Of a DNA stretch of 60,504 nt, positions 8,831 to 17,567 are shown in pieces. The notes under the pieces were generated by a model, which saw only the letters and a program-made list of their open reading frames with translations, made no database searches and had not been told where the DNA came from. Position numbers and translations under genes: made by a program. Source of the stretch: Candidatus Woesearchaeota archaeon. GTDB lineage: Archaea > Nanobdellota > Nanobdellia > Woesearchaeales > JABMPP01. Position 1 is the first letter of the stretch; every line of letters begins with the position of its first letter. The stretch spans positions 1 through 60,504 of the forward strand of contig JAGVYD010000002.1 of the NCBI GenBank assembly GCA_018303405.1, read 5' to 3'.

Positions 8831-10051
8831 ATGAAACTGAAGGATATATTGCTGCTCAGTGCGGTTGTTGCGGTGATGTTAATGCTGCCGCTGGCATTCG
8901 CTCAGGACGGCACAAATGAAACAGATGACAATGACTCGGATGCAAATGACACTTCTGATGTCAATGTCTCGGTCAATGTGACAATTGACACAAATGTCTC
9001 GGTCAATGTGACTGATACAAATACCACTGGCAATGCGACCATGGGGAACCAAACCAACCAGACTGGCATCAACCAGACCATTAATAACCAGACCGGTACC
9101 AACCAGACTGGCAACAATCAAACGCAGAATGAGACTGACGACGATTATGATGACGACACCCAGAATGAGACTTCCATAATGGGCAACTTGCACGGCGCAA
9201 GGGTCAGATTGCTCCAGCTTGAAAAATCGCTGACAAGGAACATCCTTGCAGGCTATGTGATTGTGGACGGAATCGAGGCGAGGAACCTGAGCGTCAATAC
9301 CACTGAGCTTAGGGCAATCCTGGCTGAGATGGAAATCCTCAGGGATGCTGTGCATGACACAGTCCCGCAGAACAATACTGCTGAGACTGCCCACCAGTTC
9401 GTGGAATTCAAGCACCAGGCAATTGATTTGTCCAAGGAATTCAGGGAAGCAGCCAGGGCAATTATAAATGGCCCGTTGAGGGAAGAATTCAAGGGCAGGA
9501 TAAGGCTAAAGCTTGATGATGACAGCTATTCCAGCATTTCAGAGCAGCTTAAGCTTGAGATTCGGGAGTACAATGCAAACCGGGTCAAGGAACTGCGGGA
9601 ATTGCTGAACGAGAACCTGGATGAGCTTGAAGACAGGATAAGGTCAGGAGAGCTTGATTCGGAAGAGATTAGGGAAATCGTCAAGAACAGGTTCAAGTCG
9701 CTGGAAAAGGACCTGAAAAAAGATGCCTTCTTTAACCTGAGGGAGGATTCTGCAAAATCAGCTGTCTTGAGCCTGGCCGCGCTTGAAAAGGCAAGGAAGG
9801 ATGACAAGATCCTCAGCCGGGAGCTGATACAATCCAGGAAAGACAATGCCAAGGATGCCCAGGCCAGGAAGCTCTTGGAGCTAAGGGAGAAGAAGCTTGA
9901 AAAGGAACAGGAAAGGCTGAACAAGGCGCAGGAAAAGCTGGCCGAGAAGCTGCAAAAACAAAATGGCAAGAACGGCAACAGTGGAAGCGATGATGACAAC
10001 GACGACGAAGATGATGACGACAATGGCAATGGCCGTTCAGGAAGGAGATGA
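8831..10051 (+). CDS. Secreted Asn-glycosylation-rich coiled-coil protein
   Basis: 406 residues. Signal peptide at 1-24 ending AFAQ. Residues about 27-115 are almost entirely sequons and acids (NVS, NVT, NQT, NET repeats), likely a densely N-glycosylated stalk. Residues about 120-385 are helical and charged, with strong heptad character towards the end (KLEKEQERLNKAQEKL). The C-terminus is an acidic, disordered tail ending in GRR. No enzyme motifs. Probably a cell-surface spacer or S-layer-associated protein; it shares an operon with the small lipoprotein downstream (11 bp gap). Confidence 0.7.
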   Translation: MKLKDILLLSAVVAVMLMLPLAFAQDGTNETDDNDSDANDTSDVNVSVNVTIDTNVSVNVTDTNTTGNATMGNQTNQTGINQTINNQTGTNQTGNNQTQNETDDDYDDDTQNETSIMGNLHGARVRLLQLEKSLTRNILAGYVIVDGIEARNLSVNTTELRAILAEMEILRDAVHDTVPQNNTAETAHQFVEFKHQAIDLSKEFREAARAIINGPLREEFKGRIRLKLDDDSYSSISEQLKLEIREYNANRVKELRELLNENLDELEDRIRSGELDSEEIREIVKNRFKSLEKDLKKDAFFNLREDSAKSAVLSLAALEKARKDDKILSRELIQSRKDNAKDAQARKLLELREKKLEKEQERLNKAQEKLAEKLQKQNGKNGNSGSDDDNDDEDDDDNGNGRSGRR

Positions 10052-10062
10052 GGTGAATCCAA

Positions 10063-10284
10063 ATGAAACTGACTAGCAACTTGCTGGCACTGCTGGTGGT
10101 CGCAGCTGTATTTGCTGGATGCACAACCCAGACCGGTGAGGAAAGCCCAACCCTTCCTGGAGATGACACCGCAGGAACCCAGGAGCCGGCTGTGACTCCA
10201 ACAGAGGAGACCCAGGCCTTGTCTGACATTGATTCCACAATTGTGGATGAGAACAGCGAGGTAGAAATAGGCGAGATGATTTAG
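10063..10284 (+). CDS. Small lipoprotein
   Basis: 73 residues with a signal peptide ending in a lipobox-like VFAGC, so Cys19 may be lipid-modified. The mature part is short, acidic and Thr/Pro-rich with no domain. A GGAG-like ribosome site overlaps the end of the previous gene. Confidence 0.6.
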   Translation: MKLTSNLLALLVVAAVFAGCTTQTGEESPTLPGDDTAGTQEPAVTPTEETQALSDIDSTIVDENSEVEIGEMI

Positions 10285-10345
10285 CATCTCGGTTTTTATT
10301 TTTTTACTTTTTATCTTATGCCTTTATCTTATGCTTTTTTATCTT
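10285..10345 (+). terminator. T-rich terminator between convergent genes
   Basis: Several T runs (up to 7) and three near-copies of TTTATCTTATGC occupy the space between convergent genes. T-runs of this kind are enough to end archaeal transcription; no strong stem is needed or seen. Confidence 0.5.
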
Positions 10346-10349
10346 ATTC

Positions 10350-11582
10350 TCATTCCTGTCTAAGCATGTAATCCTTAACAGCCTGCATATGCTTGCATTC
10401 CTTTTTGTGGTAGTAGAATGACGGGCATTCGCACCATTTTGTGTTCATGTCCACCATGTAATATTTCCCTTTCTCCTTCTTGGAGGCGACATTGAATTTG
10501 CCGTCGCCGAGTGCTACAATCTCTGATGAATGGATAGAATCGCCATCCACTTCAGGCTTTTCTTCCGGCACACTAAACACATTATGCACACCGGATATTT
10601 CTTCCTTTGTGAGCCTTGCCCCGACCTTCTCAACCACTTTTGCGCCCAGGAATGAGCCAAGGTTAGCAGCTTTTTCAAGGCCAAGCCCATTGGCAATGCC
10701 GTACAAAATGCCTGCAGCATACATGTCCCCTGCGCCTGTCGTGTCCACTGCATTTGCAAGCCTGCCCTCGACCATGCTCATCTTCCCATCCTGCACAATT
10801 ATCGAGCCTTCAGGCCCAAGCTTGACTGCGCAAATCTTGGAGTGGGATGACATCTCCATGGCCGCATTTTCCCTTTTCTTTCCTGTAAAGGCTTCTGCCT
10901 CTGCCTCATTGGCCAAAAGCACATCAACATATTTGTCAGCAACATAGACTAGATCGTGGAGGTTGCCCTTAATCACATTCACATCCGCAAGGTCCAGCGC
11001 AATCAATGTGCCATGCTTTTTTGCCAGCTCCATTGCATGCAGGCACGTTTTCCTTAAAAGCTCGTCCACCAATTCATAGGCGGTAATGTACAAAATCCTG
11101 CTGTCCCTGATGTCATTTTCAAGAATGCTTTCATGGCCAATTTTCGAGGCACAGCCTATATGCACCGCAAAAGTCCTTTGGGTGTCAGGTGTTATGAGGG
11201 TTATTGCCTTGCCTGTCATGCCTTCCTTCCTTCCAATCCTGGATTCAACGCCTGTCTCAATCAGCTTTTTCTCGTAGATGTCGCCATGCCTGTCTTTTCC
11301 AACTGTGCCGACAAAAATGACTTTGCTGCCGAGCAGGGCCAGGCATGAAAGCGTGTTGGCGCTGGCGCCCCCGGGCTCAAGGCTTTGTTCATGGCCAAGC
11401 AATTTTTCCTCGATTTCCTTGACCCTTGCCTCATTGACCAGGCTCATTGTTCCTTTCTCAATCCTGAAAGTCAGGAACTTTTCCTCAGGAAGGCTGACAA
11501 GAATGTCCATGAGCGCATTGCCTATCCCCATGACATCATACTTCTTCTGGTCTCTGCCTTCGCTGTCTTTTGCTTCAGCCAT
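10350..11582 (-). CDS. PfkB-family carbohydrate/nucleoside kinase with C-terminal SWIM zinc finger
   Basis: 410 residues. Ribokinase-fold kinase: the first PfkB signature is GGASANTLSCLALLG and the second is DTTGAGDMYAAG, whose Asp is the catalytic base. LANEAEAEAFTGK lies between them, as in adenosine/sugar kinases. The last 50 residues form a separate SWIM zinc finger (CxCx(n)CxH: CECPSFYYHKKECKHM). I know of no common PfkB-SWIM fusion. The start at 11582 is chosen because TTTTTAAAAG on the minus strand lies about 27 nt upstream, giving a leaderless mRNA divergent from cca. Substrate not determinable. Confidence 0.85.
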   Translation of the reverse strand: MAEAKDSEGRDQKKYDVMGIGNALMDILVSLPEEKFLTFRIEKGTMSLVNEARVKEIEEKLLGHEQSLEPGGASANTLSCLALLGSKVIFVGTVGKDRHGDIYEKKLIETGVESRIGRKEGMTGKAITLITPDTQRTFAVHIGCASKIGHESILENDIRDSRILYITAYELVDELLRKTCLHAMELAKKHGTLIALDLADVNVIKGNLHDLVYVADKYVDVLLANEAEAEAFTGKKRENAAMEMSSHSKICAVKLGPEGSIIVQDGKMSMVEGRLANAVDTTGAGDMYAAGILYGIANGLGLEKAANLGSFLGAKVVEKVGARLTKEEISGVHNVFSVPEEKPEVDGDSIHSSEIVALGDGKFNVASKKEKGKYYMVDMNTKWCECPSFYYHKKECKHMQAVKDYMLRQE

Positions 11583-11649
11583 GGCAATGCGAAGGCATTT
11601 TGCTTTTAAAAAGATAAGCTTTTTAACCCCTCCGCCACAACATGGCATC
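11583..11649. promoter_or_regulatory. Divergent promoters of the PfkB kinase and cca
   Basis: CTTTTTAAAAG near 11602-11613 (minus) and GCTTTTTAAC near 11617-11626 (plus) are TATA-like boxes facing apart, each about 25-28 nt from its start codon. The two boxes nearly abut, so the promoters probably compete. Confidence 0.5.
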
Positions 11650-12894
11650 ATGAAAAAGATGGGATTTCTCAGGGACATAGCGGATGAAATTGTGCCTGAC
11701 ATGGGCATATACAAGCATGTGGACGCAATGCTTGACAGGATTAATTCACGCATAAGGAAATTGAAGGTCAGGGCAAAGGCAGTTGCAGGCGGCTCAATAG
11801 CCAAGAACAATTTTATCAGGCATGACCATGACATTGACCTCTTTGTAAAGTTCGACAAAAAATACAAGAGCGAGGAGCTCAGCGACTATCTTGCCAAAAT
11901 ACTCTCCGGGATGAGGGCAGAGAGGATACACGGCTCGCGCGATTATTTTCGCATAAGGAATGGCCACAATTTTGAGATTGTTCCCGTGATGGACATCAGG
12001 AAAGGCCCAGAATCCCAAAATGTTACAGACATGTCGCCATTGCATGTCAATTGGGTGAATGCAATTACCAGGAAAAACCCAAAGCTGCTCAGCGAGATAA
12101 GGCTTACAAAGCAATTCTGCAAGGCACAGGGCGTTTACGGCGCTGAGAGCTACATCCGGGGATTTTCCGGGCATGTTATTGATATCATCACACTACACTA
12201 TGGGGGATTTCTGCCCCTGGCCCGCAATGCCAGCAAATGGAAGCCCGGGCAGGTGGTGGACTACCACAATGTCTACAAGGGCAAGGCGCGCCAGGTTCTC
12301 AATGAGTCAAAGCTCGGCCCATTGATTGTGATTGACCCAATCATGCCTGAAAGGAATGCATCTGCGGCGCTCAGCGAGGAGAAATTCCAGGGTTTTATTT
12401 CGGCATGCGACAGGTTCCTGGGGAATCCTTCAAAGCAATTTTTTCAGATTGCCAAAGTCACGCCAGAAACACTCAGGATGAAGCATAAGGGCAAAAAAGT
12501 CTTCTGTTTCAGCATCTCTCTTGTCGACGGAAAAGAGGACGTGGTCGGGGCCAGGCTCGCGAGAGGAGTAGAGTTCATGTCGCGGCAGGCTGAAAAATAC
12601 GGGTTTAAGCTTGCAGCTTCCGGCTTTGCCTATGACCGGAAAACAAGCGGCATGGCATATTTTGTAATGAACAATGATGCTCTTCCATCCAAGATGGTTC
12701 TGCAGGGCCCGCCATTGGCAAGCAGGGAGCACGTTGCCAGGTTTAAGAAGGTACACAGGAAAACATATGTGAAGGGCAAATCAATATATGCAATCGAGAA
12801 CAGGAAGATGACTAAATTTTCAGATTATGCCCTCTTCATCGCAAGGGATAAATTCTTCAAAGATAAAATAAAGAAATTCCAGCTGGCCAAATGA
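11650..12894 (+). CDS. cca: CCA-adding tRNA nucleotidyltransferase (archaeal class I)
   Basis: 414 residues, the usual length of archaeal class I enzymes. It adds or repairs the 3' CCA of tRNAs. The nucleotidyltransferase signature is GGS at 47-49 followed by the acidic pair in HDHDIDLFVKF (Asp61, Asp63). The remaining helical and C-terminal region (for example SYIRGFSGHVIDIITLHYGGF) matches the family tail. None of the three tRNA genes seen here encodes a full CCA, so this enzyme is needed. It overlaps the next gene by 4 bp (ATGA). Confidence 0.93.
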   Translation: MKKMGFLRDIADEIVPDMGIYKHVDAMLDRINSRIRKLKVRAKAVAGGSIAKNNFIRHDHDIDLFVKFDKKYKSEELSDYLAKILSGMRAERIHGSRDYFRIRNGHNFEIVPVMDIRKGPESQNVTDMSPLHVNWVNAITRKNPKLLSEIRLTKQFCKAQGVYGAESYIRGFSGHVIDIITLHYGGFLPLARNASKWKPGQVVDYHNVYKGKARQVLNESKLGPLIVIDPIMPERNASAALSEEKFQGFISACDRFLGNPSKQFFQIAKVTPETLRMKHKGKKVFCFSISLVDGKEDVVGARLARGVEFMSRQAEKYGFKLAASGFAYDRKTSGMAYFVMNNDALPSKMVLQGPPLASREHVARFKKVHRKTYVKGKSIYAIENRKMTKFSDYALFIARDKFFKDKIKKFQLAK

Positions 12895-13484
12895 AAAGGA
12901 TAATTTTTGACGTCGGGACTCCGGTAATCAAGTGGGATTATGCGATAACTTATGGCATACTTGAGCAGATGGGTGTAAAGCCAAAGAATGCCAGGAAATT
13001 CTACCTGAACGACGATTACCTTGAATTTTCCAGGGGAAACATAACCGGCCAGCAATTTTATGAGGCCCTGGTCACAAAGCACCTTAAGCGCAAATTGACT
13101 TTTCAGCAAGTCAGGGATTCCCATGATGCCGAGCTTTACGAGGTGGATTTTGAAACCCTTGACATCCTCAAGAAAATCCCGAGAGACAGGCTCGCATTCT
13201 TGACAGACACCAATGAATGGCAGACCGCCAAGGAGCGGATGATGGTCGACCTTACGGATTATTCAGATGAAATCTTCCGCTCGCATGAGATTCGGATGCT
13301 GAAGATAGATGAAGGGTGCTTTCCATTCATTGCAGGCGCGCTCGGCGCACTGCCCCATGAATTATTGCTGGTCGATGACAACCCGGAGAAGCTTGCCATG
13401 GCTGCAAACCATGGTTTTCGCACCCTGGAATTCAAGAATGCAGGCCAGGCTAAGCAGGAATTGACGAGGCTAAACCTGATCTGA
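12891..13484 (+). CDS. HAD-superfamily hydrolase (YihX-like subfamily IA)
   Basis: 197 residues. HAD elements: FDVGTPVIKWD at the N-terminus (the nucleophile Asp7; the second Asp of DxD is replaced, as in YihX-type FDLGN proteins), TDTN as motif II, a Lys in IRMLKID as motif III and LLVDDN as motif IV. Probably a small-molecule phosphatase; it is translationally coupled to cca, so a role in nucleotide or tRNA end metabolism is possible but unproven. Confidence 0.75.
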   Translation: MKRIIFDVGTPVIKWDYAITYGILEQMGVKPKNARKFYLNDDYLEFSRGNITGQQFYEALVTKHLKRKLTFQQVRDSHDAELYEVDFETLDILKKIPRDRLAFLTDTNEWQTAKERMMVDLTDYSDEIFRSHEIRMLKIDEGCFPFIAGALGALPHELLLVDDNPEKLAMAANHGFRTLEFKNAGQAKQELTRLNLI

Positions 13485-13735
13485 TTGAAAATCAAAGAAA
13501 AAAAGAAGAAAATATTCCCCTTTAGTCTTTATGGTTTATAAACCAATACCTAATCTTATTTATAAATATTATTGTTCTAAAAACTATACATCCTTCTGCG
13601 TCAAAATTTTTCCCGTCGATAAAAATTTTAGTTATATGGACTTATATGTATTAATCTATCCTCACTCTTTTATTTTTTGTCACAATTGTGTCGTTACGTG
13701 CTAAATTATAAAGTATATCCCTTCTATAAAAAGCC

Positions 13736-13917
13736 AATCAAAGCGGCCTTGTCCGAAAAGTTAGTTTGGGCATCAATTTTGCGAAGCCCATTCCCGGAGG
13801 GATTATGCATTTTTCGGGGTCGCAGAGGAGAAAAATGCAATGCATGGGAAGCTGCAATGCTGAGCGGATGCCCAAACCGAGCTGAAAGGCGAGTTTTCGG
13901 ACAAGGCCAATCAAAGC
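13736..13917. mobile_element. MITE-like element with 15-bp TIRs and 9-bp target duplication
   Basis: The element spans 13745-13908 (164 bp). Perfect 15-bp terminal inverted repeats (GGCCTTGTCCGAAAA at 13745-13759 and its complement at 13894-13908) are flanked by the direct repeat AATCAAAGC (13736-13744 and 13909-13917). Further nested pairs inside (TTTGGGCATC/GATGCCCAAA, TGCATTTTTC/GAAAAATGCA) make nearly the whole element one long stem. It has no transposase. The preceding spacer (13485-13735) is AT-rich, with only a weak AAAATTTTT stem. Confidence 0.75.
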
Positions 13918-13959
13918 AAAAAATTTAAATGCAGAGTGAGTTGCTGATTTCTGATAACA

Positions 13960-14508
13960 ATGGCCGGACTATATGATCCATCTTTGCTTCCTGTTTTGGG
14001 ATTTGGCGTCATTCTGGTAGCGTTGGCTTTCTGGCTGGACAGGCGCATACTGCATTATTTCTCGCGAAAAGGCACAGGCTCGGTGAACAAATTCATGAAA
14101 TTTGTCAGCAACAGCTATTTCATTGCTTTCATGGTGCTTTTGGCTGTCCTTGCAATGCTGCAGGCGGGCGCTGATTTTGCCCACACAGTCTACCATCTTG
14201 CCGTCGGCGCGGGAATCATGGCATTTAATGTCCTGATAAAATTCATTGTCAGGAGAGACAGGCCAGTCCATATGATTTATTTCCCTGTGATAAGATTGCC
14301 GGATTATTCTTTCCCTTCAGCGCACTCAACTGCTGTTTTTGCAGTTATGGGCATGATTGCAGGCTCCGGTGCGGCATTGAAGGTTTTCTGGCTCGGGTTT
14401 TCCCTGCTTGTCGCCTTCAGCAGGATTTACCTTAAGGAGCACTGGGCAAGCGATGTTGTTTCAGGCGCTGTGATAAGCTATCTCCTGATGACAATATTAA
14501 GCTATTGA
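13960..14508 (+). CDS. PAP2-family membrane phosphatase
   Basis: 182 residues, about five transmembrane helices. The phosphatase triad is present: KFIVRRDRP (motif 1), PSAHS (motif 2) and SRIYLKEHWASDV (motif 3 with the catalytic His). Likely dephosphorylates a lipid phosphate such as a polyprenyl diphosphate. A TATA-like AATTTAAATG lies upstream at about 13923. It is followed 48 bp later by a lipid-kinase-like gene, making a phosphatase/kinase pair for one lipid carrier plausible. Confidence 0.88.
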   Translation: MAGLYDPSLLPVLGFGVILVALAFWLDRRILHYFSRKGTGSVNKFMKFVSNSYFIAFMVLLAVLAMLQAGADFAHTVYHLAVGAGIMAFNVLIKFIVRRDRPVHMIYFPVIRLPDYSFPSAHSTAVFAVMGMIAGSGAALKVFWLGFSLLVAFSRIYLKEHWASDVVSGAVISYLLMTILSY

Positions 14509-14556
14509 ATTAGGGCAAATTAGTTAAATTGGGGCTGCTTTATTCGCCAATACAAT

Positions 14557-15141
14557 ATGGTACACTCACTTGAGATTAAGCGAAAGGTTGTGCACCTGTT
14601 CACCGGAATATTCATAGCGTTGGGCTATTATTTCGGCTTTGTCAGCTGGCAGCTGTTGCTGGCTGTTATTGTGGCGGGCTTTATTGTGAGCCATTACGCC
14701 AAGACAAAATTCATCCCTGTTGTTGACTGGTTTCTCGAGCACTTTGACAGGAAAGAGGACAGGAGGAATTTTCCAGGCAAAGGCGCTTTGACATTGGTTA
14801 TGGGGTGCTTTCTTGCCATTGTCCTGTTTGACAAAAATACTGCCTTGGCAGCGATGATGATTCTTGCTCTCGGCGACAGCATTGGGGCGCTGCTCGGCCC
14901 ATTCGGGAGAATACAGAATCCTCTCAACAAGCTCAAGTTTGTGGAAGGCATGGTGGCTGGCGCAATAGCCGGGTTTGTTGGCGCGGCAATCTTTGTCACA
15001 TGGGGCCAGGCATTCTGGGCCAGCGTCATAGCCATGACTGTGGAAGGCCTTGACCTTAAATTCCAGGAGATGGAAATGGACGACAATATCCTTGTGCCTG
15101 TTGTTGCCGGGATTGTAATCAAGGCAATGCAGGCAGTTTAG
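14557..15141 (+). CDS. Dolichol/diacylglycerol kinase-like membrane protein (SEC59/DGK1/VTE5 type)
   Basis: 194 residues, about six transmembrane helices. The N-terminal KRKVVHLFTG, the central LALGDSIGALLG and the C-terminal MEMDDNILVPVVAG are characteristic of CTP-dependent polyprenol, diacylglycerol and phytol kinases. It would phosphorylate a membrane alcohol at the inner face. Together with the PAP2 gene it may recycle a glycosylation carrier, which would suit the sequon-rich surface proteins nearby. Confidence 0.8.
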   Translation: MVHSLEIKRKVVHLFTGIFIALGYYFGFVSWQLLLAVIVAGFIVSHYAKTKFIPVVDWFLEHFDRKEDRRNFPGKGALTLVMGCFLAIVLFDKNTALAAMMILALGDSIGALLGPFGRIQNPLNKLKFVEGMVAGAIAGFVGAAIFVTWGQAFWASVIAMTVEGLDLKFQEMEMDDNILVPVVAGIVIKAMQAV

Positions 15142-15226
15142 GCTTAATCATGCCCAGCGCATCCTTATTTGAAATTGCTTAAGAAAAATATGGCAAATAT
15201 CAACACACTTGAGAGGTGCATTAAGG

Positions 15227-15466
15227 ATGGTGTCAGATAATGTATTGCGGGCAAGGCAGATTATTGCAAAGTATTCCGAAGTATTTGAGAGCCTGATGGA
15301 ATTTGAACGGACCAAGAAGCTGCCCAAGCTTTATAGGCGGAAGAGGCTGAACATTACAATAGATGAAAATGTGTTGCGCGATTTCAAAAAATACTGTGGC
15401 AAAAATGGCATTAACATGTCCCGTTGGCTGGAAAGAAAAATGGTGGATGCCGTGAAGACTGCATAA
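15227..15466 (+). CDS. Ribbon-helix-helix-like DNA-binding protein
   Basis: 79 residues from ATG 15227, chosen because GAGAGGTG (15211-15218) lies 8 nt upstream; a TTG at 15209 overlaps that site. After a basic segment the C-terminal 40 residues (LNITIDENVLRDFKKYCGKN, then a helix ending RKMVDAV) have the beta strand-helix-helix pattern of CopG/MetJ-type regulators. Target unknown. Confidence 0.6.
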   Translation: MVSDNVLRARQIIAKYSEVFESLMEFERTKKLPKLYRRKRLNITIDENVLRDFKKYCGKNGINMSRWLERKMVDAVKTA

Positions 15467-15529
15467 TTTACACACAAAATTTATATATACTCTCTGCTAT
15501 TTTTGCCTTATAAAAGAGGTCCAATCAAA

Positions 15530-16408
15530 ATGAGACTGTTGGTACTGATTATTGTCATGAGTTTAATTGCCATACCTGGTTCCCTCGCAGTGCTGAGCTG
15601 CAATATTGTCCTGGACAATCCTGCAGGGACCGGCTGTGCCGCGCCATCCATTGTCGTTTTCAGGATGATGGGCATGACAAATTCTCATGCAGGGGATTAT
15701 ACAGCCTCTGCAGCCACGCATCCATATGCAGTCTGCTGCAGCGCCTCTGCAGCCTTGACGCACGCCGGCGCAAATGTGGTAGAACTGGCAGCTACAAGCA
15801 ACTCAAATGTGTGGCAACCCGGGTCTTCTCAGCCAGTCCTGATTCAGCTCGGGCCCGCCCCGACAGTGCAATGCCAGGTAACTGCAGCTGCCTGCAGTGC
15901 AGGATACACAACCTTGGCATCAATGATTTCACCTGCAAATTCCCATGTTGGCCAGCCAGCTGATTATACCACAAAAATCTGCTGCACAGAAGGCGGGGCG
16001 GCATGTCCGCCAGACGGCACTGTCTGCTCTGTTGATGGTGATTGCTGCGCGACGAGTTATTGCTCGAGAATTAATCCTGATGAAGGGAGTGTGAGTCCGC
16101 ATTGTTGCCGAAAGGGATGGTATTGGAGCGATATAACTGGTACATGTCGTGAATCAGAACTTTGTTATGAGCCATCGGACCTGTATCCTTGCGACTTTGC
16201 ACCGCCCAACAACCCTCCGAACTGCCCGCCATGGAGCCCATGCCCAGCATACAATGCCAATTGGTGGCAGGATACAAATTGCATTTCCAATGCTTTGGGC
16301 GCGTGCTGCTATGTGCCAAAATACGGGCTTGACCCATTCTGGGAGACAACCGACGCCTCAGGCAACTCCAACATCAAAGTCTACAACCGAGTAGGCGGGA
16401 AAACTTAG
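15530..16408 (+). CDS. Secreted cysteine-rich protein
   Basis: 292 residues from ATG 15530, with AGAGGT about 12 nt upstream and a TATA box (TTTATATATA, near 15480). Signal peptide to about residue 20 (GSLAV). The mature protein has well over 20 cysteines, many as CC pairs, in a repeated layout (CNIVLDNPAGTGC, then CQVTAAACSAGY) and a distal disulfide-knot-like block (CSVDGDCCATSYC). No catalytic motif. Probably a disulfide-stabilised surface protein; the DsbA-like protein at 51993 could be relevant to such folding. Confidence 0.68.
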   Translation: MRLLVLIIVMSLIAIPGSLAVLSCNIVLDNPAGTGCAAPSIVVFRMMGMTNSHAGDYTASAATHPYAVCCSASAALTHAGANVVELAATSNSNVWQPGSSQPVLIQLGPAPTVQCQVTAAACSAGYTTLASMISPANSHVGQPADYTTKICCTEGGAACPPDGTVCSVDGDCCATSYCSRINPDEGSVSPHCCRKGWYWSDITGTCRESELCYEPSDLYPCDFAPPNNPPNCPPWSPCPAYNANWWQDTNCISNALGACCYVPKYGLDPFWETTDASGNSNIKVYNRVGGKT

Positions 16409-16425
16409 AGAATGAATCCCTGATT

Positions 16426-16836
16426 TTATAATCTTAATTTTATCGTGTCCTGCAATCTCCCTATTATTTTCCTAATATCCTCCTTTCTTCTGTTCAAATA
16501 ATCCGGCTTCAAGAATAACCCATCATACGCAATTTTATTGCGGATTATCCTTAACTCATCCATCAGCATAAGTTCTGCCTGGCTGAAAATCGCATATTCA
16601 TCACGTAAATATTGTATTTGTATTTTATGTGCGCCCTCACCATATGCTTTCCAGCCATCGAGAAGCAGCAGGACGCTTGCGAGTTCCCGGATTATCTCAT
16701 AATATTCTTTAGTGACATTTGATGGATATTTTTGACTATCAATATGCTCAATCATGTCAAGGGTTACCTTAATTATTTTGAGGATAGACTTGGCCCTTTC
16801 CCTGTTCGGAGTGACTTTTATTAAACCTTGGCTCAT
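16426..16836 (-). CDS. HEPN-domain protein, HepT-like toxin candidate
   Basis: 136 residues, all helical. Towards the end RIIRNKIAYDG corresponds to the HEPN RNase motif RNx3H, but with Tyr in place of His. It lies 1 bp downstream of a winged-helix nucleotidyltransferase, the standard MNT-HEPN order, in which the transferase neutralises the RNase by AMPylation. The Tyr for His change may lower or remove RNase activity. Confidence 0.75.
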   Translation of the reverse strand: MSQGLIKVTPNRERAKSILKIIKVTLDMIEHIDSQKYPSNVTKEYYEIIRELASVLLLLDGWKAYGEGAHKIQIQYLRDEYAIFSQAELMLMDELRIIRNKIAYDGLFLKPDYLNRRKEDIRKIIGRLQDTIKLRL

Positions 16837-16837
16837 C

Positions 16838-17377
16838 TTAAAAGATTTTTAGGTAACCTTTCAAGACTATGCCATTAGCAATATTATTCTTAAGCTCTTT
16901 GCTCAATTTTCCGAAATTCCCACTAAAAAACACATGAATTTTCCGACCCAATTTATTTTCGTAATTTTTCAAATTCAGGTTCGTTTCTTCGGACATCACA
17001 AATAAATCAATGTCACTTTGCTTTGTATCCTCCCCGAGTGAGGTAGACCCGAATAAGACTACAGCATTAGGCATACATTCCTCTGATATATAATCCATCA
17101 GGCCCGATTCATGGATGGACAGCAAGGTATGTATTTTCTTTCGCAGTGTAAAATCATTATTTTCTATATTTGCTGCATAAAGGGGATACTTTGTAGCCCG
17201 CTCTTCCTTTACAACGACCAATCCTTCGGTTATTAATTCTTTAAGGTATATCTTAATAGAGGTTGGCGCAACTCCAACGATTCGGCTTAATTCCCTCAAC
17301 CTATATCCTGTTCCATCAGCTATTGGGTCATGGAAAAATACGTTTAATAGTTTTTCTTTGTTAGTTGGTCTTAACAT
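16838..17377 (-). CDS. Winged-helix MNT-type nucleotidyltransferase (antitoxin)
   Basis: 179 residues. Residues about 1-80 form a winged helix (YRLRELSRIVGVAPTSIKIY). Residues about 103-135 contain the minimal nucleotidyltransferase signature VVLFGSTSLGEDTKQSDIDL, with the GS and the DxD acids that bind metal. First gene of an MNT-HEPN pair; the fused helix-turn-helix suggests it represses its own promoter, which lies in the AT-rich 17378-17420 region. Confidence 0.82.
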   Translation of the reverse strand: MLRPTNKEKLLNVFFHDPIADGTGYRLRELSRIVGVAPTSIKIYLKELITEGLVVVKEERATKYPLYAANIENNDFTLRKKIHTLLSIHESGLMDYISEECMPNAVVLFGSTSLGEDTKQSDIDLFVMSEETNLNLKNYENKLGRKIHVFFSGNFGKLSKELKNNIANGIVLKGYLKIF

Positions 17378-17479
17378 ATGTAATAAGTATATAACAACTG
17401 TTATAAAAATATTACGGCTTTTGTCCTGAACTGCTCTTTCTCCTTATTTATTAATCAGTGATGGTCGAATCTGCATTAA

Positions 17480-17500
17480 CCGGAAATCTTCCGGATTTTT
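17480..17500 (+). terminator. Hairpin followed by T-run
   Basis: CCGGAA-ATC-TTCCGG (17480-17494) followed by ATTTTTT. It looks like a factor-independent terminator but has no obvious plus-strand gene upstream; it lies in the divergent spacer 17378-17567, which otherwise holds the promoters of the flanking genes. Confidence 0.4.
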
Positions 17501-17567
17501 TGGGCAAAGGCTTATTAAAAACTGAAACCATTATATAGTAGTTACTTTAGTGACGGGGGTGTAAGAC

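Noticed and set aside
9526-10287. 253-codon ORF antisense to the coiled-coil protein
   Set aside because: Ser/Phe-rich mirror of a Lys/Glu-rich gene, with no promoter.
11278-11649. N-terminal extension of the CCA enzyme
   Set aside because: It is antisense to the PfkB gene and precedes the cca promoter; the family start is at 11650.
13677-13928. 83-codon plus-strand ORF
   Set aside because: It runs through the MITE-like element at 13745-13908; its codons are the inverted repeats.
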